From: Salisapilia sapeloensis
Lineage: Eukaryota; Oomycota; Peronosporomycetes; Peronosporales; Salisapiliaceae
Direction: 5' to 3'
Length of the DNA: 64,000 bases
Assembly (NCBI GenBank): GCA_023334545.1
Contig: JAADVB010000049.1
Span: 1-64,000, forward strand
Notes under the pieces: model-generated
Told to the model about the DNA's origin: nothing
Seen by the model: the letters and a program-made list of their open reading frames with translations, nothing else
Databases searched by the model: none
Program-made: the position numbers and the translations under genes
Shown here: positions 39,643-49,887 of the stretch, in pieces
How positions within the stretch are numbered: position 1 is the stretch's first letter
How the letters are laid out: each line of letters starts with the position of its first letter

Positions 39643-41503
39643 ATGGAGAGTGCTCCGAATCGAATGCTTCTCGAGGTATGGACTATTGTAGATCAAAACA
39701 TCTAATGTACATTTCTGCACGTACTATATGTTATGATGAATACTGTAATTGGAACAATAAATGGAATGACTGAATGAATGGCACTATTTAATTAGCGCAT
39801 TCGCGAAACCAAGGACTCGATTGCAGCATTACAGCAACAAGTTAACAAGTACGATGACCTTGCCGATACGCTGAAAGAGCTACCTGACAGACTGCAACAC
39901 ACGGTCATGGTACGATCCTTTAAGACTATTGGAGTATTGCTCGAGTGAATTTATCATTCTTGTCGTGGCAGGTACCAATGGGCAAGAGAGCCATGATGCC
40001 AGGAAAGATAGTGCGATCGAATGAGATCCTCGCGCACTTGGGCGACGAGTACTTTGCCTGGGAGTCTGCGTCTCGATCTATCGCCATCGTCGACCGAAAG
40101 AAAGAGAGTAGGCTTAATCCCTTTTCTACAATTGCCGGGGTCTTCTATAACCGCTAATGGAAATTCGTAGCTCTAACGAAAGCGATCAAACTGCAGCAAG
40201 AATCTCTTGACTCCATCTCATCTACTCAAACGGAATCCAACGAACTTTTGAATGCTAAAAAGGTACGTGATGTAGATCATTTTACAAGCATTATCCTCTA
40301 TTCTCACGACGTCCGGTAGATGTATGAAGCTGAGGGTATCCGGGAGATCACTGAATCTGAAGAAGAAAGCAACAAGATGGCTGTATCTCGAGCTACACAA
40401 GATGGTACCTCGACCACTTCCATTAAACGTATCATACACTTTCTAATCCGTCGTTCAAACAGACATGAACGAGTACTTTGAAATGGAAGAGGAAGAACGG
40501 AAGAAACAGGAGAAGACAGCATGGGACTGGGACGACGTGATGCGTCGGATGGAGGCGTTGGAAGCGGCCGAAGAGCGTGGTGAGAATGAGCCTTCCATAG
40601 AAGAAGAGTCAAAAGGCCACGTCAGTGCCGAAGCCCAAGCCACTAAGCTCAAAGCTGACGGTAACAGCGCCTTTGCTAAACACCAGTACAGTCGGGCTGT
40701 CGAACTGTACACTCAAGCCATCGCTTTCGACGCTTCTTCCCACGTACAAAGGATTTTTCGTATGCTTTCTCCCATCAGAATTCTCACCCGCTCTTGTAGA
40801 TTCTCTTCGGCAATCGAGCCGCAGCGTATCAGCGACTGAAAGAGTATAGCAAAGCCCTGAAGGATGCTTCGGAGGCTGTGAAACTAAAAGATGACTGGGT
40901 CAAGGTACTTGTCTCCCTCTAGACATTCCTCTTAGCGAGGTTTCTAACGATAAAGCAGGGTCACTACCGACGTGCTGGTGCTCTCGCATCACTCGGGCGC
41001 TACAAGGAAGCAGCTGATGCGTACGAACGTGCGCACAGTCTCAATCCAAGTGATAACAAGCTTTCAAACCTAGCGCTAGAGATGCGAGCAAAGGTGGTAC
41101 CTCCTACCGCCCAGCAACCACAACAGCAGAGCTGTCCGACACCTCCTTCCGCATCGAGTTTCGCATCCGTCACGGAAGCGACATCTGACCTACCGACGAA
41201 CACATCCTCCTTTGCGTCCAAGCCTCTATCGTCCTCGACGGCAGCGTTCTCAGGAAGTATCATGGAAAAAGAGATCCAGGAGAAAGCTCCTCCATCTGTC
41301 GAGCCTAGCAACGACAGCACTCGCCCAACGTCTCGTTTCCTAGGCACCAGTCGATCCGGAGAAAGCTTATCGCTCGAACCTGTTGGAGAAGCTGTACGTC
41401 ATCTAATTTTTACTAGTATACACGTAGCCTAACGATACGATGGTAGGAACCTGTGCAACGCGTCTCTCGATTCAAAGCAGCAAGAGCAGCTAGAAAGAAC
41501 TAG
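39643..41503 (+). CDS. URI-like prefoldin fused to TPR domain
   Basis: Multi-exon gene with introns of 45-100 nt. Exon 1 encodes MESAPNRMLLE; later exons give a prefoldin alpha-type coiled coil (RIRETKDSIAALQQQVNKYD) and the URI/prefoldin hairpin (VPMGKRAMMPGKIVRSNEIL, LGDEYFAWESA), then a second helix (ALTKAIKLQQESLDSIS) and an acidic segment (ITESEEES, EYFEMEEEERKK). From about 40620 there are three TPR units (AQATKLKADGNSAFAKHQYS; FGNRAAAYQRLKEYSKAL; HYRRAGALASLGRYKEAADA), then a Ser/Pro-rich linker and a basic end RVSRFKAARAARKN, like URI C-termini. URI is part of the R2TP/prefoldin-like complex that assembles RNA polymerases; a TPR in the same chain is unusual. Stop is 37 bp from the primase stop. 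Confidence 0.8.
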
Positions 41504-41540
41504 AGCAAAGAAACATGGTATTCGAACGAAAAACCTAGGA

Positions 41541-43060
41541 CTACCAGTCTCCTGTGAAAGCAGCCTCGCTCTCTTGTTCCATACGTCGCTTGTCCTTGGC
41601 AGCACCAACGACCTGTTTGAGCATCGTCGACTCGAACAACTTGACCGACTGTCCCATCGACGTCTTGTCCCATGCTATTTCATACAGCATTAGATTCTCC
41701 TAATTATGACCTCACTCTTATCGAAAAACCTACCAGCCTTGTCTCCACTCGCTTCGTTCAGCTCTTCCTGCAACTGACCGAGCGTCGGGACTGTAAACGG
41801 ATTAAAGTCTTCCACTGTGTCAGCATCGAGCGGCACACAGACTCTTCCTGTCTTTGGATGGACAGCAAAAGGGCTTTTCAGAAGATGGTTCCGTTGCTTG
41901 GACACGTTCGCATCCAGACGAGGGTATAAATACGCCAAGACAATCTCCTGCACGCACGTACGCAAATCTGCTAGTGCTGCTCTGCGACTAGCATCTTGCT
42001 GCTGATTCGCACCACGCTTGCGTCCTAAAGCATTGTTTCCTCTCGAGATGGCATTATTCACGCTATCTACTAGCTGCTCCCACTTTTCTTCCGGAGAAGA
42101 AGTGCAGGTAGGTACAGTCCATTTTTGCTCTAACTGACGACGTAAATCGTCATCTGGGATCATGTCCAGCAAAGGTTTCCATCTCTTCTCTTCCATTAAG
42201 ACGCCCAGACCGTCTTCCTTGATGACCAAGTCCACAAACAGCGGCTCGATGATCTGATACGCTCGACTATTCCATCTCTCGTCATGTACTACTCTTATTA
42301 CAATAAGCAAGCAAGACATACTTTAAAGAAGGATGGAGGGGCTGCTGAAGACGCACTTTGCGTCGTGTGTTCTCACTGGCTTCTACTAGCGACAAGTACT
42401 GCGTGACGGCTGAACGAGCTTCGTCCGTGAGGTTACGAGCTGCTTCATCCGAGACCCAGCAATGGATACCTCGACGACCAGAGTAGACCCACATGAGCTG
42501 CTGGAAGCCAAAGTCTTGTCGAAGAGATGCTTCCATGACTTTGACGGCAGGGATCATGAGTTTCCAACATCTGGAGCAGATCGCAGCTCCCTGGCAGCAC
42601 GTACGCACGTCGTCGTAATCCGTAAGATCGATATCAAACACCAGCTCTCGCTGCTCTGGTACGAACTCGGAAGAGTTCACTTTGCCTTTCTCGGCCGGAG
42701 ACACAGAGAACACGGCGCCAATATCGATCTTGAATGGCAGCATCTTGATCATACTCGTCCGCATCTCGGCAGCAGTGTGGAACGATTTAAAACGGATGTA
42801 AGTATCATCCTCGAGTGTAAACGACAGCTCTCGTCGGTGAAAAAAATCTGTGTCTGAAGCATATTAGAAGCAAGATGACAGAATCGATGTGAAAAGCTAG
42901 AGTACCTCCATCATACGACAGCCACTGCACCATTTGCTCATACGGAAAGAGCCGATCTATCTCAGGCATCAGTATACATACAAATAACTTTTTAACGGGC
43001 ACTAATAACACCATAATAGAGCTGTAGAAGCTCTGGAGAGAACACCTCTTCATTCCCCAT
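41541..43060 (-). CDS. PRIM1: DNA primase small (catalytic) subunit
   Basis: Multi-exon gene. Exon 1 (43060-43012, MGNEEVFSPELLQLYY) splices to DRLFPYEQMVQWLSYDGG, matching the primase N-terminus. The catalytic Asp pair is in ELVFDIDLTDYDDVR, followed by the zinc site CCQGAAICSRCW; then LMWVYSGRRGIHCWVSDEAAR and the third Asp in RLDANVSKQRNHLLKSPFAV. The last exon encodes WDKTSMGQSVKLFESTMLKQ and ends at 41541. This is the subunit of DNA polymerase alpha-primase that makes the RNA primers for each Okazaki fragment. All key residues are present, so it should be active. It is head-to-head with RPS8 (about 240 bp). Confidence 0.95.
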
Positions 43061-43263
43061 TTTAGTTGATCACCTTGTTGTTTGGCGGGAACGACTGTCT
43101 CATAATACACTCCACCTCAATGACCCAGCCATGCTTTTCCATGCAAACAGTATACTGAACCACTCTTTCTTTTTATCCAATCCGAAACACTCGCGCGAAG
43201 ACATCCATACGCTCATTGGATATTATTGACTGGTGGAGATGACCTTGACACTTCGATAGCATC

Positions 43264-43277
43264 TCATTCCCCAAGTT
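43264..43277 (+). promoter_or_regulatory. Oomycete-type initiator of RPS8
   Basis: TCATTCCCCAAGTT matches the published oomycete initiator core TCATTYYNCAWTTT at 13 of 14 positions and lies 20 bases before the RPS8 ATG, where transcription of a ribosomal protein gene would be expected to begin. Functional use is inferred. Confidence 0.5.
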
Positions 43278-43297
43278 ACCGTCGGACTGCGAAAAGC

Positions 43298-44136
43298 ATG
43301 GGTAAGTGCTTGTTGCTTGATCCGGTTCGCAGAGGCCGCTTTCATAAGTGTGCCGCGGTTGGAGCGTAAGCTTCACACCGCTCCCGCCCGATCACTGCTG
43401 TTTCCGCTTTCGTGCAGCATTCGATCTGGGGTCTGGAGGCTCTGCTTTATAAAAACCTATGAGGTTTATTCCCTCAACGTCTACTAGAAAAAGCTCGTAC
43501 TAAACGTATAACTTAGGTATCTCTCGTGATTCGCGCCACAAGCGCCGTGAAACCGGTGGCAAGCGTCGCCAGTACCGTAAGAAGCGAAAGTTCGAAATCG
43601 GCCGTCAGCCGGCCAACACCAAGCTCGGACACAAGCGTGTGCACGCCGTCCGCGTTCGTGGTGGTCACTACAAGCAGCGTGCCCTTCGTCTGGACACCGG
43701 TAACTTCTCCTGGGGTACCGAAGTCGCCACCAAGAAGACGCGTATCTTAGATGTCGTCTACAACGCTTCCAACAACGAGCTCGTCCGTACCAAGACGCTC
43801 GTCAAGGGTGCCATCGTTGTGATCGATGCTACGCCGTTCCGTCAGTGGTACGAGACCCACTACGGCGTCAAGATCGGTACCAAGAAGGCCTCGGAGCGTG
43901 GTGCTGCCACCGAAGAGTCCGGCAAGAAGAGCGACCACGTCCAGCGTAAGCTCGCCCAGCGTCAGCGTGAACGCGTCGTCGACTCCAAGATCGAGGACCA
44001 GTTCGCTTCTGGCCGTCTCTTGGCCTGCATCTCGTCTCGCCCTGGCCAGTCTGGCCGTTCGGACGGTTACATCCTTGAAGGCCGTGAGCTTGAGTTCTAC
44101 CAGCGTAAGCTCGCCACCAAGAAGTCCAAGAAGTAG
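43298..44136 (+). CDS. RPS8: 40S ribosomal protein S8 (eS8)
   Basis: Two exons: a four-base first exon (ATGG, 43298-43301), a 215-nt intron ending at 43516, and 43517-44136. Together they encode 207 residues, the usual eS8 length, starting [20 protein letters not shown] and containing the eS8 blocks [38 protein letters not shown] and [20 protein letters not shown]. It is a component of the small ribosomal subunit body. The intron is three to four times longer than others in the window and directly follows the start codon, a common arrangement for ribosomal protein genes. Codon use is strongly C/G-ending compared with neighbours, as expected for high expression. Confidence 0.96.
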
Positions 44137-44333
44137 AGTAGGTATCTACCACGATTTTCTTGTCACGACGGGGTTATCTTTGAAAAAATCAAAAGAATAC
44201 AATTTGGTTTTTTCAAGAATTTGTTGCAATACATTACTTTTCTATTGGCTGAAATCCGTTTTATATGATCATGATTGGGTGGATCTGAGTCTGTTTGGAC
44301 AAACGATTGCATTCGTATTTTTGCTGCATACCC

Positions 44334-45756
44334 ATGAGTACCTTTGGCCGTGTCTTCCGAGTTACCACGTACTACTCTTGTATCCTCCATCTCTACTCTC
44401 AAACTAATCAGTTCATCTAGTTTCGGTGAATCCCATTGCAAAGGCGTTGGCGCCATTGTCGATGGCGTGCCTCCGTGCTTGGACCTGACCGAGGCAGACC
44501 TCCAGCCACAGCTCACTCGCCGTCGTCCTGGTCAGAGCAAATTGACCACGCCGCGTGATGAAAAAGATAATGTCTCGATCCTCAGTGGCACTGAACATGG
44601 ACGTACGCTCGGTACGCCCGTCTCGCTTTTCGTAGCCAACGAAAATGTCCGTCCCAAGGACTATAGCGAGATGGACCAAGTGCCTCGTCCAGGCCACGCC
44701 GACTACACGTACCAGATGAAGTACGGTACGCGAGCAGCCAGTGGTGGCGGTCGTGCCAGTGCGAGAGAAACCATTGGTCGTGTTGCGGCCGGTGCTATTG
44801 CCGAAAAGTGGCTGGGACAGCAGTACGGGACCGAAGTCGTCGCGTGGGTGAGTGCCATTGGCGACACGGAGATGCCAGAGACGGAACTGAACAACCCCGC
44901 CACGGCACCCACGTACACACGAGAGGACGTGGACAACATCGGAAGCATCCGTATCCTACGCGATCCGAGCGTCTGGACCAAGGTCGATGCAGAGGACCCA
45001 GACTACGCCACCAAGCAGGCCGAGAGCGACTTGGAGTACGAGAAGAAGTTCGTCTACAGTGATGACGTCACGACACCTGCGTACATCGACCCGAACCAAG
45101 TCGTGTACAACCGCAATGGCGCTCCAGTGGACGCTCCATCCGACCTAGAAGCGTGGCTCACGGACGATCTCGTGCCAGTGCGCTGCCCTGACGCTCCGTC
45201 TGCCTGTGCGATGGCCACCAAGGTGCGTGGTGTCAAGCTCGAGCAAGACTCGATCGGTGGCGTCGTTACGTGTGTCATTCGTAACGTCCCGGTTGGCCTC
45301 GGTGAGCCTTGCTTTGACAAGATGCAGGCGACGTTGGCCCATGCCATCATGTCGCTGCCAGCTACGAAGGGCTTTGAGATCGGTTCTGGCTTCCGTGGCA
45401 CCAAGAAGCGTGGTTCCCAGCACAACGATCCGTTCTGCAAGTCGGATGAAGAAGGCAAGCTGAACGTCACCAAGAACGATGCTGGTGGTGTCCTCGGCGG
45501 TATCACCAGCGGCGCAGACATCTACTTCCGTGTGGCGATCAAGGCCGTGTCGACTATCAGCCAAGCGCAGAAGACGGCGACATACGATGGACAGGAGACG
45601 GTATTGGAAGCCAAGGGCCGTCACGACCCGTGCGTCTTGCCTCGGGCTGTGCCGCTCGTGGAGGCCATGGCATCTCTGGCGATTGCCGACGCTGCAATGG
45701 TCCAATTGTCGCGAGAAGGCAGTGTCCAGGCGCCGAGCAAGAAGAGGAAGCTTTAG
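44334..45756 (+). CDS. Chorismate synthase
   Basis: Exon 1 (44334-44368, MSTFGRVFRVTT) and exon 2 (44421-45756) joined by a 52-nt intron give 456 residues. Converts 5-enolpyruvylshikimate-3-phosphate to chorismate with reduced FMN, the last common step to Phe, Tyr and Trp. All three family signatures are present: FGESHCKGVGAIVDGVPP, YGTRAASGGGRASARETIGR and RHDPCVLPRAVPLVEAMASL. There is no fused flavin reductase, so reduced FMN must come from elsewhere. The enzyme is longer than bacterial AroC because of an insert of some 60-80 residues in the middle (around SVWTKVDAEDPDYATKQAES). Codon bias is strong. Follows RPS8 in tandem (197 bp). Confidence 0.96.
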
Positions 45757-45799
45757 ATTTTCGTACAACAAACATGAAAAGATGGTAGAAACATTAGAG

Positions 45800-46573
45800 T
45801 TACATTGCTGCATCGTAGACTGGAGTCTCTTGCGGAGGTACGTGAGACACTAGGAGGTTATCTAGTGTACTTCCATCCACCTCCCTCTTTCTTTCCAACT
45901 CCTCTTGGAGATGATCATAGTACTTCATGTCGTCAAAGGCGCTAGACAAAGTCGGGAAGGAGAGAAACTGGTCGAGGAATAACTGCGCTTCTTGAAACGG
46001 CACTTCTTCACAGTCCCGACAGCTCGTGATCGACTTCTTCGTCGGTGTATTGCTCATTTTGATGCTTGTCAAGGCATGATTCGGGACGTCTTTAACGAGC
46101 AACCAGTCGAGATGGAAGACGCCAGTGTACTTTTGCTTCTCCCACAACGCAAATTGTTTGCTCTGATCTACGCTGGACGTCATGCGTGCAATGCCATTAA
46201 AGTGTCGACTGTCACAGACGCTAAAGAAGAGCAGGATGGGTCGCACGGCGGCCAAGTCACTATTAAATGCAGCATCTAATATTGCATTATGTGACTCTGT
46301 ACTAGCCCACACGCCGTACTTGAGACTCTTATGCAGATTCGCTTCGCTAAACGACTTGAGTACAAAACATCGGCACGTCGCTGGTGTCCGGAACATATTC
46401 CGTACCAGTCCATCATTCCTTTTATTCAACACGACCGCATTGGTATCCACTTGGTGCTCTTCCTTATCTTCCAAATACCGCGGAGCCCACACAACCTTCC
46501 GCTTCCGTCGTCGATGCCTCCGCTCGCCACTCATCGATGTCTGCCGTGTCACTACTAGACCGAGATCCTTCAC
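45800..46573 (-). CDS. YTH-domain RNA-binding protein (m6A reader)
   Basis: Intronless, 257 residues; the ATG at 46534 (MSGERRHRRRKRK) is an alternative start. After a basic N-terminus the YTH domain fills about residues 65-215: RCFVLKSFSEANLHKSLKYG, VWASTESHNAILDAAF, ILLFFSVCDSRHFNGIARM, FALWEKQKYTGVFHLDWLLV and NCRDCEEVPFQEAQLF-type end (here SCRDCEEVPFQEAQLF). YTH domains bind N6-methyladenosine in an aromatic cage; two cage tryptophans (VWAST and ALWEK) are present and the third position is Tyr (QKYTG in place of the usual WKG). A short C-terminal helix follows. Absence of long disordered arms makes it a minimal reader; nuclear or cytoplasmic role unknown. Tail-to-tail with chorismate synthase at 43 bp. 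Confidence 0.9.
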   Translation of the reverse strand: MKDLGLVVTRQTSMSGERRHRRRKRKVVWAPRYLEDKEEHQVDTNAVVLNKRNDGLVRNMFRTPATCRCFVLKSFSEANLHKSLKYGVWASTESHNAILDAAFNSDLAAVRPILLFFSVCDSRHFNGIARMTSSVDQSKQFALWEKQKYTGVFHLDWLLVKDVPNHALTSIKMSNTPTKKSITSCRDCEEVPFQEAQLFLDQFLSFPTLSSAFDDMKYYDHLQEELERKREVDGSTLDNLLVSHVPPQETPVYDAAM

Positions 46574-46809
46574 ACCTCCGATAAAGAATGATCATGGTAA
46601 ACAATCTACCCGATTCTAAATTATCATTTATAGCAGTTTATCATATACTGCATCTCGTATGTAAGCTATTATTCATCAAGAAGGTGTTAAATTTTATGAC
46701 TTCTTGCAATATATAAATCTAGAAAGGATCATGTATAGCAGGTGTGACTGTAAAATTCTACCACGTGTTCATATCTCAATCTGCGCCGGAAGACGGAAGC
46801 ATTGCCACG

Positions 46810-47421
46810 ATGAACCGCTTCTCGATGCTCGTACTAGCCTTTACGGCTTTCTTTGCCGTCGCTCTCGGCTCGAACGTCGTGGAGCTCAATGAAGACAACT
46901 TTGAAAAGCAGACGCAAGCAGCCTCTGGATCCACCTCTGGCGACTGGTTCGTCAAGTTCTACGCGCCATGGTGCGGACACTGCAAGCGCCTCGAACCGAC
47001 GTGGGATGAACTCGCCGATGAGCTCAAGGGCAAGGTCAACATCGCCAAGGTCGATGTCACCCAGAACGGCGACCTCGGCAAGCGCTTTGGCGTCCGTGGA
47101 TTCCCTACGCTCCTCCACTTCCACGACGGAAACTACTACAAGTACCAGGGCAAGCGTGAACTCAACGAGCTCAAGAGCTTTGCGGAAGGCAAGTTCAACG
47201 AACTCTCGTCTGCTGTCAAGGTCCCGGGTGAGCCATCTCCCATGGACGAAGTCGTCGCGCACGTCAAGGCGCTGCAGAACGACTTTGTGACGCTCTTGGC
47301 GTCCAAGAAGAACGTGCTGGCCGTCACGTTCGGCGCCGGGTCGCTCTTCGGCATGATCCTCGCTGCGCTCTGTGGCTGCTGCTCTGGCCGTAGCCAGGCG
47401 CCCAAGACCAAGACCGCCTAA
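46810..47421 (+). CDS. TMX-like membrane thioredoxin (protein disulfide isomerase family)
   Basis: Intronless, 203 residues. Signal peptide MNRFSMLVLAFTAFFAVALG, a single thioredoxin fold with the PDI-type active site YAPWCGHCKRL, the cis-Pro loop VRGFPTLLHF, and a C-terminal membrane helix (LAVTFGAGSLFGMILAALCG) followed by a short basic, cytosolic tail (no KDEL). This is the layout of TMX-type ER membrane oxidoreductases that form or rearrange disulfides in client proteins. An in-frame ATG at 46744 would bury the signal peptide and is rejected. Codon use is strongly biased to C/G-ending codons, implying high expression. Head-to-head with the YTH gene. Confidence 0.93.
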   Translation: MNRFSMLVLAFTAFFAVALGSNVVELNEDNFEKQTQAASGSTSGDWFVKFYAPWCGHCKRLEPTWDELADELKGKVNIAKVDVTQNGDLGKRFGVRGFPTLLHFHDGNYYKYQGKRELNELKSFAEGKFNELSSAVKVPGEPSPMDEVVAHVKALQNDFVTLLASKKNVLAVTFGAGSLFGMILAALCGCCSGRSQAPKTKTA

Positions 47422-47482
47422 GGTGGAAGACGAAAACAATTCTAACAAACATGAAAACTTTGATCCAAGTAGAAAAGTATAA

Positions 47483-49795
47483 TTAGGTCGATGCATGTAG
47501 CGCGGAGAAGCTGTACTTAAGCTCGAGACTCTCGAACAATGCGTCTTCCACGCCAGCGTAGCTCTCCAGCATCTCCTCGACACGAGGCAGCTCGGCCGGA
47601 TCCTTCTCCTGAAGATACGCCACTAGTCTCCTCCTGTACGGATTCTCTTTCGCTCGAGGTTTTCCATTCAACAAGGCGATGTCATCTGCGTTTAACGTAT
47701 ACGCCACGCCTTCCTTGTCCTCCGACTTTGGTGGACGCTCTGGTGGCGTCGAATCGTCCACGAGGTTCCGGATCTGACTGAGCAAGAGTTCGTTCTGTCG
47801 TTTCAACCGTCGATTCACCATACGTGCCTCATTCGCCTCCGCCGCTGCAGCTGCCACTTGACTCTCCGTCTGCGACTTCATGTTCTTGATCTCGGCCACG
47901 AGGACCTTCTTCTGACTCCGATACTTTAGCAGCGCTTGCTGCAGTTGGTTCCTCTCCTGCGTCTCATCCTCATACCGTTTCTTTGCCTCAGCCATCTCCT
48001 TGGCAATCTTCTCCAATCGAGTCGATGTGCCTGTCAGTCGATTCGCGAGAGGGTACCCTAGCTCTGCTCTCAGTCGCAAGACCGACGCTTCTGCTTGACT
48101 CAATTCGTTCTCTAGTTCCTCCTTCTTCCCAGCCTCCAAGTCCGTTCGAGGCGTATCGTCTTCATTCTCCCACGCGTCCTGCATCTCCCATCGATGCTTC
48201 TCCTCTAGTAACTGATCTCGTTCTTCCTGGATGGCGCCCCAGGCCTCTCGCTCACGTTGCATCCGGTCGATGTCTCCCTGGACATTCGACAGCTCAAGCG
48301 TCTTACTCTGCAGACTAGCCGCCATGGCCTCCTTCTCCGCCTCGAGCGCATGTACCTTGTCCATGGCATCATCCCTCTCCTTTGTAGCTGCATGCAGTCC
48401 GTCCTGTAGCTCTTCGACACGCTCCAGGAGCTGCATGTTGAGTCCATTTAGCTCTTCCAGGAGACTCTTAGCTTGGTTTTCATCCGGAAGCGCATCACTT
48501 GGCAATTGCTCTTCGTCTGGTAGAGTAGATTGCGAGCCGAAGAGATATGGCAAGAGACTTCCAGCAGCATTGATAGGAGGTGCCATGATCCAATCGTTCA
48601 CGACGGATGGGAGGTAGTTTTGAAAAGATAAGAGAGACGCTGCATCTTGTTCGTTCGAAAGAGTGAGGTCCGTCGGGGAGTGGGATACGGTATCGAATGC
48701 TTCACCAGTGAACTTGGATGCTTCCTCTGCTTCTGCATAGGCAGCAGCTGCAGCAGACGCAGAGGTCATGATGTCTCTATCGACCACTTGAACCTGATAC
48801 ACGATACTCTTTCCACGGATACGAGAGTACGTGTTGTCCCATCGGAGCTGGATCGTACCACTGCCAGGCGCTTTAAACATACCTACCAGCCCACCATCAG
48901 ACTACAACACTTCTATACATAGAGAGGGTAGAACCTTGGAAGGAAGGGTCGTGGTCGGATGGAATGCACTTGCGTTTACTCTGGACGACGATCTCTTCGT
49001 AGTCGTAGGTACTATCGTTATCCTCCTGTGCCTTAGCCTCGTCTATTTCTTCCGAGACGGATGTATCGGTTTTCTTGGGGTAGAATAGAACGCTAAAGTC
49101 AATGTCATATCCCTCCACTTCGAACTTCCAGATCACGAATTGACCTGCCTGTTGGACATCTACCGTCACGTCATGTTCAGACGCTCGAGAGATGTAGGTC
49201 TTTTCCGATGAGAATGGCTGGAGGATGAATTCAATCGCAGTCATGTCCGATCGACGGCGATCGCGTGTGTCATGCTCATCGATAAATGTCTTCCAGTCCG
49301 TATGATACCGCATCACTTCTGCTTGACCTATGCTACCAAGTTACCACTGCTCTATGTAGCTGCATGCGTTAGAAAGATACCAGCCAAGTAGTTGGACATG
49401 TCAGTACACCATTGTGCCATCGCGACGTCATCGTCGCTCTTATTCACTGGGAACTCTGGCACCTGCACGACCTTGTCGTCCATATCTGTCTCCATTTGTG
49501 CCCAACTCACAAGCAAAGCCTCGAGCTCTGCAACCGACCGACGGATCGTATACGATCTAGAGTCTTTCGATACCACCAACTCTGCTTCCCACGCACTTAG
49601 TCCCTTCTTCTTCGCCGTCTCGAGCGCTTGTTGGAATCTCCCATCTTGCAAGTCAATCTCCACTCGCTCCTCCTCTGCTTTCTCGACACTCGTAACGACC
49701 ACATCCACCAACATATCGGACTCACTCTCTTCCGAAGAAGACTCCAACATCGGTGGTGCCTCCGCCTCGCTCGACACCTCTTCGTCGTCCGTCAT
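47483..49795 (-). CDS. PX-like, GOLD-domain and coiled-coil protein (membrane trafficking)
   Basis: Three main exons. Exon 1 (from 49795) is acidic (MTDDEEVSSEAEAPPMLESS) then has a segment resembling a PX domain (SRSYTIRRSVAELEALLVSW). The second and the start of the third exon form a GOLD domain (VDVQQAGQFVIWKFEVEGYD, then after a charged insert FKAPGSGTIQLRWDNTYSRI, SIVYQVQVV). The remainder, about 400 residues, is a long coiled coil (NMQLLERVEELQDGLHAATK, EIAKEM-like heptads) ending near an NPYRRRLVAYLQEKDPAELP motif. GOLD domains occur in p24 cargo receptors, SEC14-like and ACBD3 proteins of the Golgi, so a Golgi or endosomal tether is the best inference. The PX call is weak. Head-to-head with the KIX gene at 92 bp. 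Confidence 0.75.
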
Positions 49796-49887
49796 TCGGC
49801 GTCTGTTTTTCTTTTACGAAATTGACTGCGTTTTTCTATACGCTCAATTTCTTTTCTTCTTCGCTCCAACAAACAACCAAGCGAAAG

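Noticed and set aside
43302-43516. snoRNA inside the RPS8 intron
   Set aside because: No box C (RTGATGA) with box D (CTGA) and no convincing H/ACA layout was found; only one simple hairpin.
43868-44152. Antisense frames over RPS8 and chorismate synthase
   Set aside because: They arise from the strong C/G-ending codon bias of the highly expressed plus-strand genes.
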